Source: Deinococcus cellulosilyticus NBRC 106333 = KACC 11606 (GTDB lineage Bacteria > Deinococcota > Deinococci > Deinococcales > Deinococcaceae). From it: a stretch of DNA of 64,000 bases. The stretch covers positions 152,329 to 216,328 of the forward strand of contig NZ_BJXB01000008.1 of assembly GCF_007990775.1 (NCBI RefSeq), given 5' to 3'. The notes beneath the pieces are model-generated. The model was not told the origin of the DNA, searched no databases, and saw only the letters and a program-made list of their open reading frames with translations. The translations under genes and the position numbers were made by a program. This document shows positions 44,733-55,236 of this stretch, piece by piece (within the stretch, counting starts at the first letter, position 1; every line of letters starts with the position of its first letter).

Positions 44733-45811
44733 CAGCTGACTTCCTTGCAGGCCCGGTAAACGTCCTTCCATCCTGAGCGTTCCTTCACCACGGTTTCCAG
44801 GTATTCATGCCAGACCACCCTGTCCTGCACAGGATCTTTGACGATGGCCCCGACCAGCCCTGCAGCCACATCGTGGGGTCTCAGGACCGCATCTCCAAAG
44901 TGGGCAGCAAGACTCAGGCCCTGGCTCACCACAGAGATGGCCTCTGCAGTGGATAAGGTTCCAGAGGGGCTTTTCAGCTTGGTCTTGCCGTCTTCGGTGA
45001 CGCCATTGCGAAGTTCGCGGAAGATGGTGACAATGCGGCGGATTTCTTCGAGGGCTGGGGGTTCGCTGGGGATTTCCAGGGCACGGCCCAGGTCCGTCAC
45101 ACGCTTCTGCACAATCTGGATTTCCTCTTCTGAGCTGTCTGGCACAGGAAGGATCACGGTGTTGAAGCGGCGTTTCAGTGCGCTGGAGAGTTCATTGACC
45201 CCTTTGTCCCGGTTGTTGGCAGTGGCGATCACATTGAAGCCCTTGACCGCCTGGATTTCGGTGTTGAGTTCCGGAACAGGGAGGGTTTTTTCGGAGAGCA
45301 CGGTGATCAGGGTGTCCTGCACGTCGCTGGGAATGCGGGTCAGTTCTTCAATTCGGCACAGTTTGCCGTCCTGCATGGCCCGCATCATGGGACTGTCCAC
45401 CAGAGCGGCACGGCTTGGACCTTCGGAGAGGAGTCGGGCGTAATTCCAGCCGTAGCGGATGGCTTCCTCGCTGGTTCCAGCGGTGCCCTGAATCAAGAGG
45501 GTGGAATCACCGGAAATCGCAGCAGCAAGGTGCTCAGACACCCAGCTTTTTGCCGTTCCAGGCACACCATAAAGCAACAGGGCACGGTCGGTGGCAAGGG
45601 TGGACACCGCAATTTCCATCAGGCGACGGCTGCCCACGTATTTTGCACTGATCTCGGTGCCGTCTGGGAGTTGCCCGCCCATCAGGTAGGTGATCACTGC
45701 AGAGGGGCTGAGTTGCCAGCTTGGGGGTTTTGGACGGTCATCAAAGTTTTTGAGGGCAGCGAGTTCGTGGGCAAATTGTTTTTCGGCGTGCTGGCGTAAG
45801 ACGTCACTCAT
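44732..45811 (-). CDS. MoxR-family AAA+ ATPase
   Basis: A 359-residue AAA+ ATPase of the MoxR class, which remodels or activates partner complexes, normally with a VWA protein. Walker A is GVPGTAKS near residue 92, Walker B runs into LCRIEELTRI, and sensor 1 is FNVIATANNRDKGVNEL. The helix-2 insert typical of MoxR is present. ATG 45811 has AGGAG 12 bases upstream; the longer frame to 45907 overlaps the DUF5691 gene. Its natural partner here would be the VWA protein at 36428. It sits centrally in the damage-controlled operon. Confidence 0.92.
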   Translation of the reverse strand: MSDVLRQHAEKQFAHELAALKNFDDRPKPPSWQLSPSAVITYLMGGQLPDGTEISAKYVGSRRLMEIAVSTLATDRALLLYGVPGTAKSWVSEHLAAAISGDSTLLIQGTAGTSEEAIRYGWNYARLLSEGPSRAALVDSPMMRAMQDGKLCRIEELTRIPSDVQDTLITVLSEKTLPVPELNTEIQAVKGFNVIATANNRDKGVNELSSALKRRFNTVILPVPDSSEEEIQIVQKRVTDLGRALEIPSEPPALEEIRRIVTIFRELRNGVTEDGKTKLKSPSGTLSTAEAISVVSQGLSLAAHFGDAVLRPHDVAAGLVGAIVKDPVQDRVVWHEYLETVVKERSGWKDVYRACKEVS

Positions 45812-45872
45812 GGTTGAATTCTCCTGTCGTGTACAGCTTTGTTCTGGGTCGTTGAGGGGGCGGTTAAATCGC

Positions 45873-47336
45873 TCAGATCTCCCGATGCATCCTGATGCGC
45901 AGGTCAATCAGGTGTTCCACCTGTCCGTAGCTGGGATGCGCCATCACGGCTTGCTGTAGGGTTTCCGGGTGCAGGTAAAGGGCCATCTGGTGCAGGTAGC
46001 GCTCCAGTTCGTACTGCCTGCTGTAATTGTTGGTGTTCAGGTTTTTGAGCTGTTTGGAGTAAACGTGCAGCACCTGCAGTGAGAGGTCCGCGGTCCAGGG
46101 ACGGTGGCTCCTGAGCACTGCCACATCGGGCAGGCGGTCTTTTGACATCCAGTCTCTGAGCAGGCGTTCATGCTGCGTGGCAGGATAAAACTCCAGCATC
46201 AGGGTTCCGGTGTAGGCCTGGATCACATCCAGCCAGTCCAGATTGCGGTTCATCTTTGCCGCTTCCGTGAAGGCAGGAAGCAGGTGCTTGCCCCAGTCCT
46301 TGTTCTGGGCAGCAAGTTCCCAGAAGTCTTTGGCAGAAAGGGCAAAGTGCCGGGTCCAGAAGTCAGGGTTCACCTTCTGAACCACCTGCACCAGCCAGTA
46401 CCCCTTATCGCCAAGACCATAGATCTGGCTTTTCTCCTGGATGCCGTCCAGCTTCCAGTCTTCAGGGAGGGCATCTGGAAGTTGCACATCCAGCACAAAA
46501 TCAGCGTGTCCCTGCATTTTCTTGAGCACACTGAGCTTCACAGGTTTTTTGACCAGAAGCGTGGTGGCCCGGTCCTGCATGCGTTTCTGGTAGGCCGAAT
46601 CTGGAAGACAGGCCAGGAGGTCTGCGGCAGCCTCCCTGACCCCTTTTGATCGGTCCTGCAGGGCCTGGGCCAGGAAGGGTTCATCTTCTGCAGAAAGCCC
46701 GATTTCAAGGGATTTCAGGAAGTGCTCGCGGTCTGCAGCTTTTTCCTGTTTCCAGCTTTCTTCCAGCAGGCTTCTGGCCTGGGCAGGGTCGGTCTGGCGC
46801 AGGTTTTCCAGGTGTTTGCGGCGTTCCTGCGGCAGACCCTCCTCCCACACTCTGGTGCTGCCCTGCACCTGCACGGCCCACTTCCAGCGGGGGTTCTGGT
46901 GGGAAAGCCAGTTGCCCCGCTCCCCCATCACTTTTTCAAGGTGGGGCCTGAGCTCCGTGTCAAAGGTGGCAGCTTCGAACAGTCGGGGCAGCAGAGCGTG
47001 GGGCACACGCCAGCGTCTTTTCTGCAGCAAATCCAGGGCTTCAGGGAACAGCAGGTCAGAGGTGGCCTGCACCATCTGCAGCAGGGAGGCGGCAGCAGGG
47101 CTGCATTCTGCCAGCACCTCTGGAGCTGCTGCTTCTGTGTGCTGGGTGGGGGCAGAGCGTGTTTCACGGCCCACCCTGAGGTAAGTTCCCAGTGCAGCAA
47201 GTGCATGCAGGGCCTGTGTTTCTGGGGTGCCCTCTGCAAATGGCAGTCCCTCAGGGAGCGCAGGTGCATCGGACTGTCTGGCCGTTCCGAGCAGCACCTG
47301 TTTTTTCAGGGTTTCCCAGGCAGCGGTCACACTCAT
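45873..47336 (-). CDS. DUF5691 family protein of the MoxR/SWIM system
   Basis: A 487-residue helical protein starting VTAAWETLKKQVLLGTARQ, the family signature. Repeated helix pairs (VREAAADLLACLPDSAYQKRM, LQDRSKGVREAAADLLA) suggest HEAT-like repeats in the middle. No enzymatic motif is seen. It overlaps the SWIM gene by 4 bases (ATGA), so they are translated together. Its constant company with MoxR, SWIM and DUF5682 in other bacteria marks it as a scaffold of the same system (inference). Confidence 0.82.
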   Translation of the reverse strand: MSVTAAWETLKKQVLLGTARQSDAPALPEGLPFAEGTPETQALHALAALGTYLRVGRETRSAPTQHTEAAAPEVLAECSPAAASLLQMVQATSDLLFPEALDLLQKRRWRVPHALLPRLFEAATFDTELRPHLEKVMGERGNWLSHQNPRWKWAVQVQGSTRVWEEGLPQERRKHLENLRQTDPAQARSLLEESWKQEKAADREHFLKSLEIGLSAEDEPFLAQALQDRSKGVREAAADLLACLPDSAYQKRMQDRATTLLVKKPVKLSVLKKMQGHADFVLDVQLPDALPEDWKLDGIQEKSQIYGLGDKGYWLVQVVQKVNPDFWTRHFALSAKDFWELAAQNKDWGKHLLPAFTEAAKMNRNLDWLDVIQAYTGTLMLEFYPATQHERLLRDWMSKDRLPDVAVLRSHRPWTADLSLQVLHVYSKQLKNLNTNNYSRQYELERYLHQMALYLHPETLQQAVMAHPSYGQVEHLIDLRIRMHREI

Positions 47337-48646
47337 GGGTTGCCTCCTTTGAGGGGAATCACGGTGCCTTCTGCCAGGGCACTGAGGGGTGAGAATGTTT
47401 CACCGTTGTACACCCCGAACAGCGAAATCGGGTGGCCTCCAGAAACCGACAGCAGGGTCCAGAAATCATGGTCATAGGTGGAGGTGATGAGCAACTGCCC
47501 TTCCTGATCTTTGAACAGGGGTCCACTTTCAGGTTTGCTGATGGTGATGCCTGAAATGAGGGCCGGGAAGGTGATCATCCAGGGGTTCTGGCCCACTGCA
47601 GCAGCGTAACCATCGAGCATCCCATTGAGGTTCTGGTAGGCTTCTGGCTCCGCATCGGTCATCATCACACTGGATTGTTTGACCAGTGCCCTGAGGGGAA
47701 AACTGCTCACGAAATACACCATCTCGGCATAAAGCACACTGCCAACCGCGTAAACGGCATTGAAACTGGGCTGCCCGTGGGCGTAATCCAGCACCAGCGC
47801 GTATTTCTGGGAGTTCAGACCATAAAAATAGGTCTGGCGGGACCACAGGCGCTCGTCAGGTTCGATGCGCTGTCCGATCACCAGCCAGTCGTCTTTGAGG
47901 CCGTCTTGCTCGAGCAAGGCTTTCTGGTCCTGGGTGAAGCCAATGGCCGTTTTCACGTCCTGCCTGAACAGTTCAGGGAGGGTGTCCAGACGCTCATATG
48001 CCTGCAGCAGCAAAAAAAGATCCCCAAGTTGCCGCATGACACCTCCGGGGAAGTCCTGCCCGTGGGCACTGAAATCCAGTTGGCGGACCATTCTGGCCAG
48101 TCCCGGGGCCTGCGCATCAATCAGGCGGCGCTCCATGTTCTCCCTGTCCCTGAAGGTCTGGGGATTCACCTGGGCCAGGCCCGTATGGATCAGGTCGGAG
48201 AGCCAGATCCTGAGTTCCTGGATGCCCCCTTCAACTTTGTTTTCACGGGCCTGTTGACGTTTGGCCTGCTGTTCCTGGTTGACGGGCTTTTCTTCTTTTT
48301 CCTTTTTGGCGGCCTGCTTTTCCTTGCGCCCCTCGATCCATTCCGTCACCCATTCTGGAGCGGTGGTGTCTTTCAGGAGCGCCGGAGATGTGGCGTACAT
48401 CAGCATCAGTCCGATGGCGTGCTTGCAGGGAAATTTGCGGCTGGGACAGGAACACTTTGTGGTTAAATCGCTAAAATCCACCCGGGTCTGGTAGGGCTTG
48501 CTGCCACTGCCCTGGCATTCTCCCCACAGGGCCTGTTCGTTTGCCCCGAGGGTGACCCATTTTTTGGGACCGCTGAGGCCACGTCCGGCTTTCTGCGAGG
48601 CATCATCTGGAGCAAGGCTGAGCACCTGAGCTTCTGTCAATTGCAC
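47333..48646 (-). CDS. SWIM zinc-finger protein, first gene of the MoxR operon
   Basis: A protein of about 437 residues with an N-terminal SWIM zinc finger: CSCPSRKFPCKHAIGLML (CxC...CxH) near residue 68, a fold that binds DNA or protein. A Lys/Glu/Gln-rich linker follows (KEKQAAKKEKEEKPVNQEQQ), then a long helical region. GTG 48646 is preferred: AGAGAGG lies 6-8 bases upstream and the promoter is just beyond. A longer frame to 48682 would run into the RDRM-like site. It heads the transcript SWIM-DUF5691-MoxR-small genes-DUF5682. Confidence 0.88.
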   Translation of the reverse strand: MQLTEAQVLSLAPDDASQKAGRGLSGPKKWVTLGANEQALWGECQGSGSKPYQTRVDFSDLTTKCSCPSRKFPCKHAIGLMLMYATSPALLKDTTAPEWVTEWIEGRKEKQAAKKEKEEKPVNQEQQAKRQQARENKVEGGIQELRIWLSDLIHTGLAQVNPQTFRDRENMERRLIDAQAPGLARMVRQLDFSAHGQDFPGGVMRQLGDLFLLLQAYERLDTLPELFRQDVKTAIGFTQDQKALLEQDGLKDDWLVIGQRIEPDERLWSRQTYFYGLNSQKYALVLDYAHGQPSFNAVYAVGSVLYAEMVYFVSSFPLRALVKQSSVMMTDAEPEAYQNLNGMLDGYAAAVGQNPWMITFPALISGITISKPESGPLFKDQEGQLLITSTYDHDFWTLLSVSGGHPISLFGVYNGETFSPLSALAEGTVIPLKGGNP

Positions 48647-48660
48647 AATAACCTCTCTTG

Positions 48661-48693
48661 TTATGTTATATACAAAATCCACCCTGTTGGCAA
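48661..48693 (-). promoter_or_regulatory. MoxR-operon promoter inside an RDRM-like palindrome
   Basis: Read on the minus strand: -35 TTGCCA (48693-48688), 17-base spacer, -10 TATAAC (48670-48665). The plus-strand sequence TTATGTTATATACAAAA (48661-48677) matches the RDRM pattern TTATG-N7-CATAA with one arm mismatch and resembles the described consensus TTATGTTATTAACATAA at 14 of 17 positions. As at 609-625, it covers the -10 box. This predicts DdrO control of the operon. Confidence 0.65.
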
Positions 48694-48744
48694 GATGGAA
48701 TGCTCACCCGCATGCTGCTGATCAGGCTCTATCATAAAACAGAC

Positions 48745-49686
48745 ATGAAAAGAATCCTTGCACTCGCTCTTGCCAGCCTCGGGGCAGCCCAGGCCCAGCT
48801 CATGAATCCACCGGAATTTATCCTGAATTCCAGCTTTTTTCAGGGGCATCAGAAGGCAGCAGACGGCAGCTACAAAAAAGGCTTCAACACCCTGAAACTG
48901 ACCAGCAAAGCCGGTCTGGTTTTGAAAGCCGAATACACCAGCAACAACACCAACCTGCAAACCGCTGCACAGCTGATTGCTTACCTGACCGGCTATGGGG
49001 AAAGCTTTGAAGAACCCGTCCTGAATTTCCTCAAGCAGAACCAGAAAGAGCTTTCCAGAGGGGTGTCCGTGCTGGATCAGGACAGCCAGTACAACATCAG
49101 CGTGGTGCAGCAAAGTGGTCTGCTGGGGCTCTCTGTGGAGCGTCACCAGTTTCCGGAATCCACCTTCCCGAAAAATGTGCCCACCTATGGTGATCCTAAA
49201 GCAAAAGTGGCCATTCGCATCCTCAGCGATTACCAGTGCCCCTACTGCCAGAGGCTGGCCACCACCGTGCTGTCCAGCTGGAAAAAGCAGGCTGGCAGCC
49301 TGGGCATCAAGATCGAGCACCACCACTTTCCCCTGAGTTACCACCAGAACGCCTTCCCTGCAGCAGAAGCCGCCGAGTGTGCCAACGCACAGGGCAAATT
49401 CTGGGAATTTACAGATGCCGCATTTCAGGACTGGAATTGGACCAAAAAACCTGTTCCTGATGCCCTCAAAGACTTCTCCAGAATGGCAGGCAAACTCAAA
49501 CTGGACACCAAAAAGTTTGACCGTTGCCTGGCCACCCACCAGTTCAAGGATCGGGTGAATGAAGGGCTCAAAACAGGCCAAGCCGCCAGACTCACCGGAA
49601 CCCCCTCGGTGTATGTGGGTGGGTTCAAAGTGGTGGATTACAACAACTGGAAGGAAATGATGACCCTGATTCAGCTGTCCCAGTAA
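48745..49686 (+). CDS. Secreted DsbA-like thiol oxidoreductase 1
   Basis: A 313-residue exported protein. The signal peptide MKRILALALASLGAAQA is followed by an N-terminal domain and, from about residue 140, a thioredoxin-fold domain with the active-site CPYC in SDYQCPYCQRLATTVLSSWKK. The cis-proline region reads TGTPSVYVGGFKV. It acts on disulfides in the envelope, and the VYGDPKAKV-type lead-in is typical of DsbA-like/thioredoxin_4 proteins. ATG 48745 gives a standard signal peptide. A paralogue follows at 49854. Confidence 0.9.
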   Translation: MKRILALALASLGAAQAQLMNPPEFILNSSFFQGHQKAADGSYKKGFNTLKLTSKAGLVLKAEYTSNNTNLQTAAQLIAYLTGYGESFEEPVLNFLKQNQKELSRGVSVLDQDSQYNISVVQQSGLLGLSVERHQFPESTFPKNVPTYGDPKAKVAIRILSDYQCPYCQRLATTVLSSWKKQAGSLGIKIEHHHFPLSYHQNAFPAAEAAECANAQGKFWEFTDAAFQDWNWTKKPVPDALKDFSRMAGKLKLDTKKFDRCLATHQFKDRVNEGLKTGQAARLTGTPSVYVGGFKVVDYNNWKEMMTLIQLSQ

Positions 49687-49704
49687 AAAACCAGGTCTTT
49701 TTGC

Positions 49705-49739
49705 AGAAGTGGGCAGTTTGGCCACTTCTTTTTGTTTTC
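49705..49739 (+). terminator. Terminator between the two DsbA-like genes
   Basis: Stem AGAAGTGG/CCACTTCT (49705-49712 with 49722-49729), then TTTTTGTTTT. The second gene therefore needs its own promoter. Confidence 0.85.
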
Positions 49740-49853
49740 TGAAGCAAATCAAGGCAATAAGCCATATGACAGGGACATTCCTGGTGGGAGGTTCGGCTAG
49801 AATCATTCAAATGGGCAGCAAATATTTCTGCCTGCACTGGAGGATGGAATCGA

Positions 49854-50822
49854 ATGAAGAAATGGATGGCATTGAAAATGGCTCTGGTCTGTGCACTGCT
49901 TGCCGGAACCAGTGAAGCGCAATTTCTGCAGAATGAGAAACAGTTCGCCGCCGATCTCCTGTTGCAACCTGTTGCTGGCCAGACTGGGGTCTATAAAAAC
50001 AAGTATTACAAGGCTTATGTGACCTCAAAAAAAGGTCTGGTGACCGGGGCAAGTTTCGTCTTCAATGGCGAAATGCAGTTCAGGGACCTGAGCAGCATCG
50101 TGAATTACCTCTTTGATGACCTGTATTTCGAAGAAGAACGTGACCTGATCAAAGAGTGGAACAGCCATGTTCAGAACATCCGGTCCAGAGACGGTTACAG
50201 CTTCACAGATGATTCTCTGGGGTACCAGTTGAACCTGCAAGGCAAGGACAGCAAAAGTTATGTTCTGAAAATGAACCTGATTTCCCGCGATCTCAAAAGT
50301 TTCCCTGAGGATGCCGTGGTTTATGGTGATCCTGCAGCAAAAGTCAGTGTGCAGATCTTCAGTGACTTCCAGTGCCCTGCCTGCAAGATGCTGTCTTCAG
50401 AGGTGCTGGAAAAGTGGAAAACCACCCTTCCTGCCCAGGGTGTGAACATCAAGTACTACCACTATCCCCTGGATTACCACAAGAACGCCAACCCTGCAGC
50501 CCTGGCTTCCGAGTGCGCCCGGGATCAGGGCAAATTCTGGGAGTATGCTGAATACCTCTTTGAGACCACCGGATGGCTGCGCAAAACCGGAAATGACCTG
50601 ACAGAAAGCCTGATCGGTCTGGCAAATCGCACAGGACTCGATGCAGCAGCATTCAAAACCTGCTATGAAACCGCACAACACCAGGACCGCATTGACCAGC
50701 ACATCAAGGCCGGAGATCAGGTCAAGGTGTGGGGCACCCCCTCTGTGTATGTCAATGGCGTTCCCTTTGGCAACTGGGATGATTTCAGTCGTCTGGGTGC
50801 TTTGATTCAACTGGCAAAATGA
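49854..50822 (+). CDS. Secreted DsbA-like thiol oxidoreductase 2
   Basis: A 322-residue paralogue of the previous gene. The signal peptide is MKKWMALKMALVCALLAGTSEA. The thioredoxin domain has active-site CPAC in SDFQCPACKMLSSEVLEKWKT, and the cis-proline region is WGTPSVYVNGVPFGNW. CPAC differs from CPYC of the first copy, so redox potential or partners may differ. Sequence identity spans the whole chain (VVYGDPAAKVSVQIF versus PTYGDPKAKVAIRIL). Followed by a hairpin at 50841-50865. Confidence 0.9.
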   Translation: MKKWMALKMALVCALLAGTSEAQFLQNEKQFAADLLLQPVAGQTGVYKNKYYKAYVTSKKGLVTGASFVFNGEMQFRDLSSIVNYLFDDLYFEEERDLIKEWNSHVQNIRSRDGYSFTDDSLGYQLNLQGKDSKSYVLKMNLISRDLKSFPEDAVVYGDPAAKVSVQIFSDFQCPACKMLSSEVLEKWKTTLPAQGVNIKYYHYPLDYHKNANPAALASECARDQGKFWEYAEYLFETTGWLRKTGNDLTESLIGLANRTGLDAAAFKTCYETAQHQDRIDQHIKAGDQVKVWGTPSVYVNGVPFGNWDDFSRLGALIQLAK

Positions 50823-50838
50823 GTCCTCTGTCTTCTCA

Positions 50839-50867
50839 GTCTGAGCGAACCTCAGGCTTTTTTGTGC
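50839..50867 (+). terminator. Terminator of the second DsbA-like gene
   Basis: CTGAG/CTCAG stem (50841-50845 with 50851-50855), followed by GCTTTTTTG. Confidence 0.72.
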
Positions 50868-50892
50868 GTCTCAGACATTAAAACTCAATAAA

Positions 50893-50922
50893 CTTGACAA
50901 TACTATACTCAACTTATATTAT
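50893..50922 (+). promoter_or_regulatory. clpB promoter with HspR/HAIR operator
   Basis: HAIR-type site CTTGACA-N7-ACTCAAC (50893-50913) matches 11 of 14 arm positions of CTTGAGT-N7-ACTCAAG. It overlaps -35 TTGACA (50894-50899), followed by N17 and -10 TATTAT (50917-50922). HspR should repress clpB here. Further TTGAGT and GTTGAG half-sites lie at 50922-50940. Confidence 0.8.
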
Positions 50923-51022
50923 TGAGTTAATGAAGTTGAGCGTGTCTCAATCTGTCGTTCCCCGTAGAAAATCTGACTGCCAGCGTGCAGCGGTTTTTTT
51001 ACCCTGAGAAACAGGAGGTTCC

Positions 51023-53578
<2,556 letters not shown>

Positions 53579-53588
53579 AGGAAATCAC

Positions 53589-53628
53589 TCAAAACCCTGA
53601 GAGCCAGGCTCTCGGGGTTTTGTTTATT
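53589..53628 (+). terminator. Terminator of clpB
   Basis: A 15-bp stem AAAACCCTGAGAGCC with GGCTCTCGGGGTTTT (53591-53605 with 53607-53621), then TGTTTATTTT. Confidence 0.92.
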
Positions 53629-53775
53629 TTTTACAAAAAGGTAACAGCTTTACAGATGAAAAGCAGGTTTGCGATAAATTTTACTGGATACAATTTGTAC
53701 TTTTTCAGGCAAATTCTGTATGCAATTGATTTTCTATGCATCGAATGAGATGGTTCCTCACAAAAAGCCCCAGTC

Positions 53776-53804
53776 TTGGCATTTCATGTGTTTCTTGTTA
53801 GAAT
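53776..53804 (+). promoter_or_regulatory. Promoter of the orphan binding-protein gene
   Basis: TTGGCA (53776-53781), N17, TAGAAT (53799-53804), followed by AGGTAGGAGAAACACC before ATG 53841. No operator-like symmetry is seen. The 53629-53775 stretch before it is AT-rich and holds no gene. Confidence 0.65.
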
Positions 53805-53840
53805 CACTCGTCTATACCTCAGGCAGGTAGGAGAAACACC

Positions 53841-55025
53841 ATGAAAAAAATAGCAATCGGCGCACTGCTTCTGCTGGGAGCAGCACAGGCCACTGATGCA
53901 CCTTCACAAATGGACGACGGCGGAAGCGGTGGGAAAACCCTGCACATCGCCATCGTTGGCCCTTACAGCAAAAACGACCCTGTTGCTGAACAGATCCGCA
54001 TGGCCACCGAACTGGCCCTCGAAGAAGCCAAAGACTACATCAGCGTCAACTTCGGCTGGCACCTCGACACCATCACCGTGGACGACGAGGACAACCTGAA
54101 CAGCGTGAGCAAGGTGCTGAAAAAACTCAGTGCCGACAACCGTCTGGTCGGAGTCGTTACCGCCTCCAACTCGGACATCACCGCTGCACTCGTGGAGCAG
54201 CTTTCCAAGGACAGAATCCCGGTGATCTCCTCCACCGCCACCTCCAACAGCCTCACCGAGCGCAACTTCCTGAACTTCAACCGTCTGATTCCCCGGGAAT
54301 CCACCCAGGGCGCAGTGGTTGCGGACTTCATGAAAAAATCCCTGAGTGCCAAAAAAGTCTACATCCTGAACGACAAAACCAGCACTGGAGAGGACCTTGC
54401 CACTGCGGTGCGCAGCAACCTGACCCAGGACAAGGTGGAAGTGGTCAGTTACGACGGCATCCCCGACAAAACCTACTTCGCTCCCACCCTCATCAAGATC
54501 AGGAACTACAAACCCGATGTGATCTTCTATGGGGGCAACGCAGAACTGGGCGCAGAACTAGTGAAAGCCCTCAGAGACGCAGACATCAGCACCCCCTTTG
54601 TCGGCGGAGCAGGTCTGGACACCCCCACGTACACCAGACTGGCTGGAAAGGCTGCTGTGGGCACCTACTTCAGCACCGTGGTCGGGCCCATTGAAGGTTA
54701 CGCCTATGCCGACGACTTCCTGAAGAACTTCAAAAAGACCTACAAAAAAGAAGCGACAGGCTGGGCCATCCTGGCTTACGACTCTGCCAAAGTCATGATC
54801 AAGGGCATTGCCAGAGCCGCCGTGATGCGTGACACCGACCTTGGAAAAGTCCCCAGCAACAATGCCATCATGGACGGCATCCGTGGCCTCAGTGCCCAGG
54901 ACCTCGCCACCGGAGATGTGCGCTTCAACAAGAAGGGGGACCGCTCTGGCACCACCCTGTTCATCATGAAAGTGGGCACCAACCTGGAACCCACCATGAT
55001 TCGCAAAGTGGGCGCAGAGCAGTAG
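53841..55025 (+). CDS. Orphan ABC substrate-binding protein, branched-chain amino acid type
   Basis: A 394-residue secreted type I binding protein and paralogue of the protein at 12718. The signal peptide is MKKIAIGALLLLGAAQA. The mature chain starts TDAPSQMDDGGSGGKTLHIAIVGPYSKNDPVAEQIR. Family signatures are VTASNSDITAALVEQL, YKPDVIFYGGNAELGAELV and ATGWAILAYDSAKVMIKGI. It has no adjacent transporter genes. A REP-like hairpin begins in its stop codon. Ligand unknown. Confidence 0.9.
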   Translation: MKKIAIGALLLLGAAQATDAPSQMDDGGSGGKTLHIAIVGPYSKNDPVAEQIRMATELALEEAKDYISVNFGWHLDTITVDDEDNLNSVSKVLKKLSADNRLVGVVTASNSDITAALVEQLSKDRIPVISSTATSNSLTERNFLNFNRLIPRESTQGAVVADFMKKSLSAKKVYILNDKTSTGEDLATAVRSNLTQDKVEVVSYDGIPDKTYFAPTLIKIRNYKPDVIFYGGNAELGAELVKALRDADISTPFVGGAGLDTPTYTRLAGKAAVGTYFSTVVGPIEGYAYADDFLKNFKKTYKKEATGWAILAYDSAKVMIKGIARAAVMRDTDLGKVPSNNAIMDGIRGLSAQDLATGDVRFNKKGDRSGTTLFIMKVGTNLEPTMIRKVGAEQ

Positions 55026-55070
55026 GGGCGTGCCGCTGGCTCGGCCTCAATCAGGGCCGCTGGCTCGCCC
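55022..55070. repeat. REP-like hairpin, copy 7 (double)
   Basis: GTAGGGGCGTGCCGCTGGCTC overlaps the binding-protein stop, followed by GGGCCGCTGGCTCGCCC, a partial second unit at 55054-55070. It is followed by a gene-free 160 bp. Confidence 0.65.
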
Positions 55071-55211
55071 AGACCATCAAATCCCCAGAGAAAAAGACAG
55101 CAGAGCACCCCTGTGCTTTTGCATCCTACACCTGCAAAGGCCAGAGCTTCTGTTCTGGCCTTTTGCTTCTGCTGGCTCCTGAGGGAAAGTCATCCAGGAT
55201 TTCTGCCTACA

Positions 55212-55236
55212 GGGACGAGCCTGTGGCCCGTCCCTA
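55212..55236. repeat. REP-like hairpin, copy 8 (inverted, diverged)
   Basis: GGGACGAGCCTGTGGCCCGT followed by CCCTAC. It overlaps the 3' end of the secreted-protein gene that stops at 55234. Confidence 0.6.
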
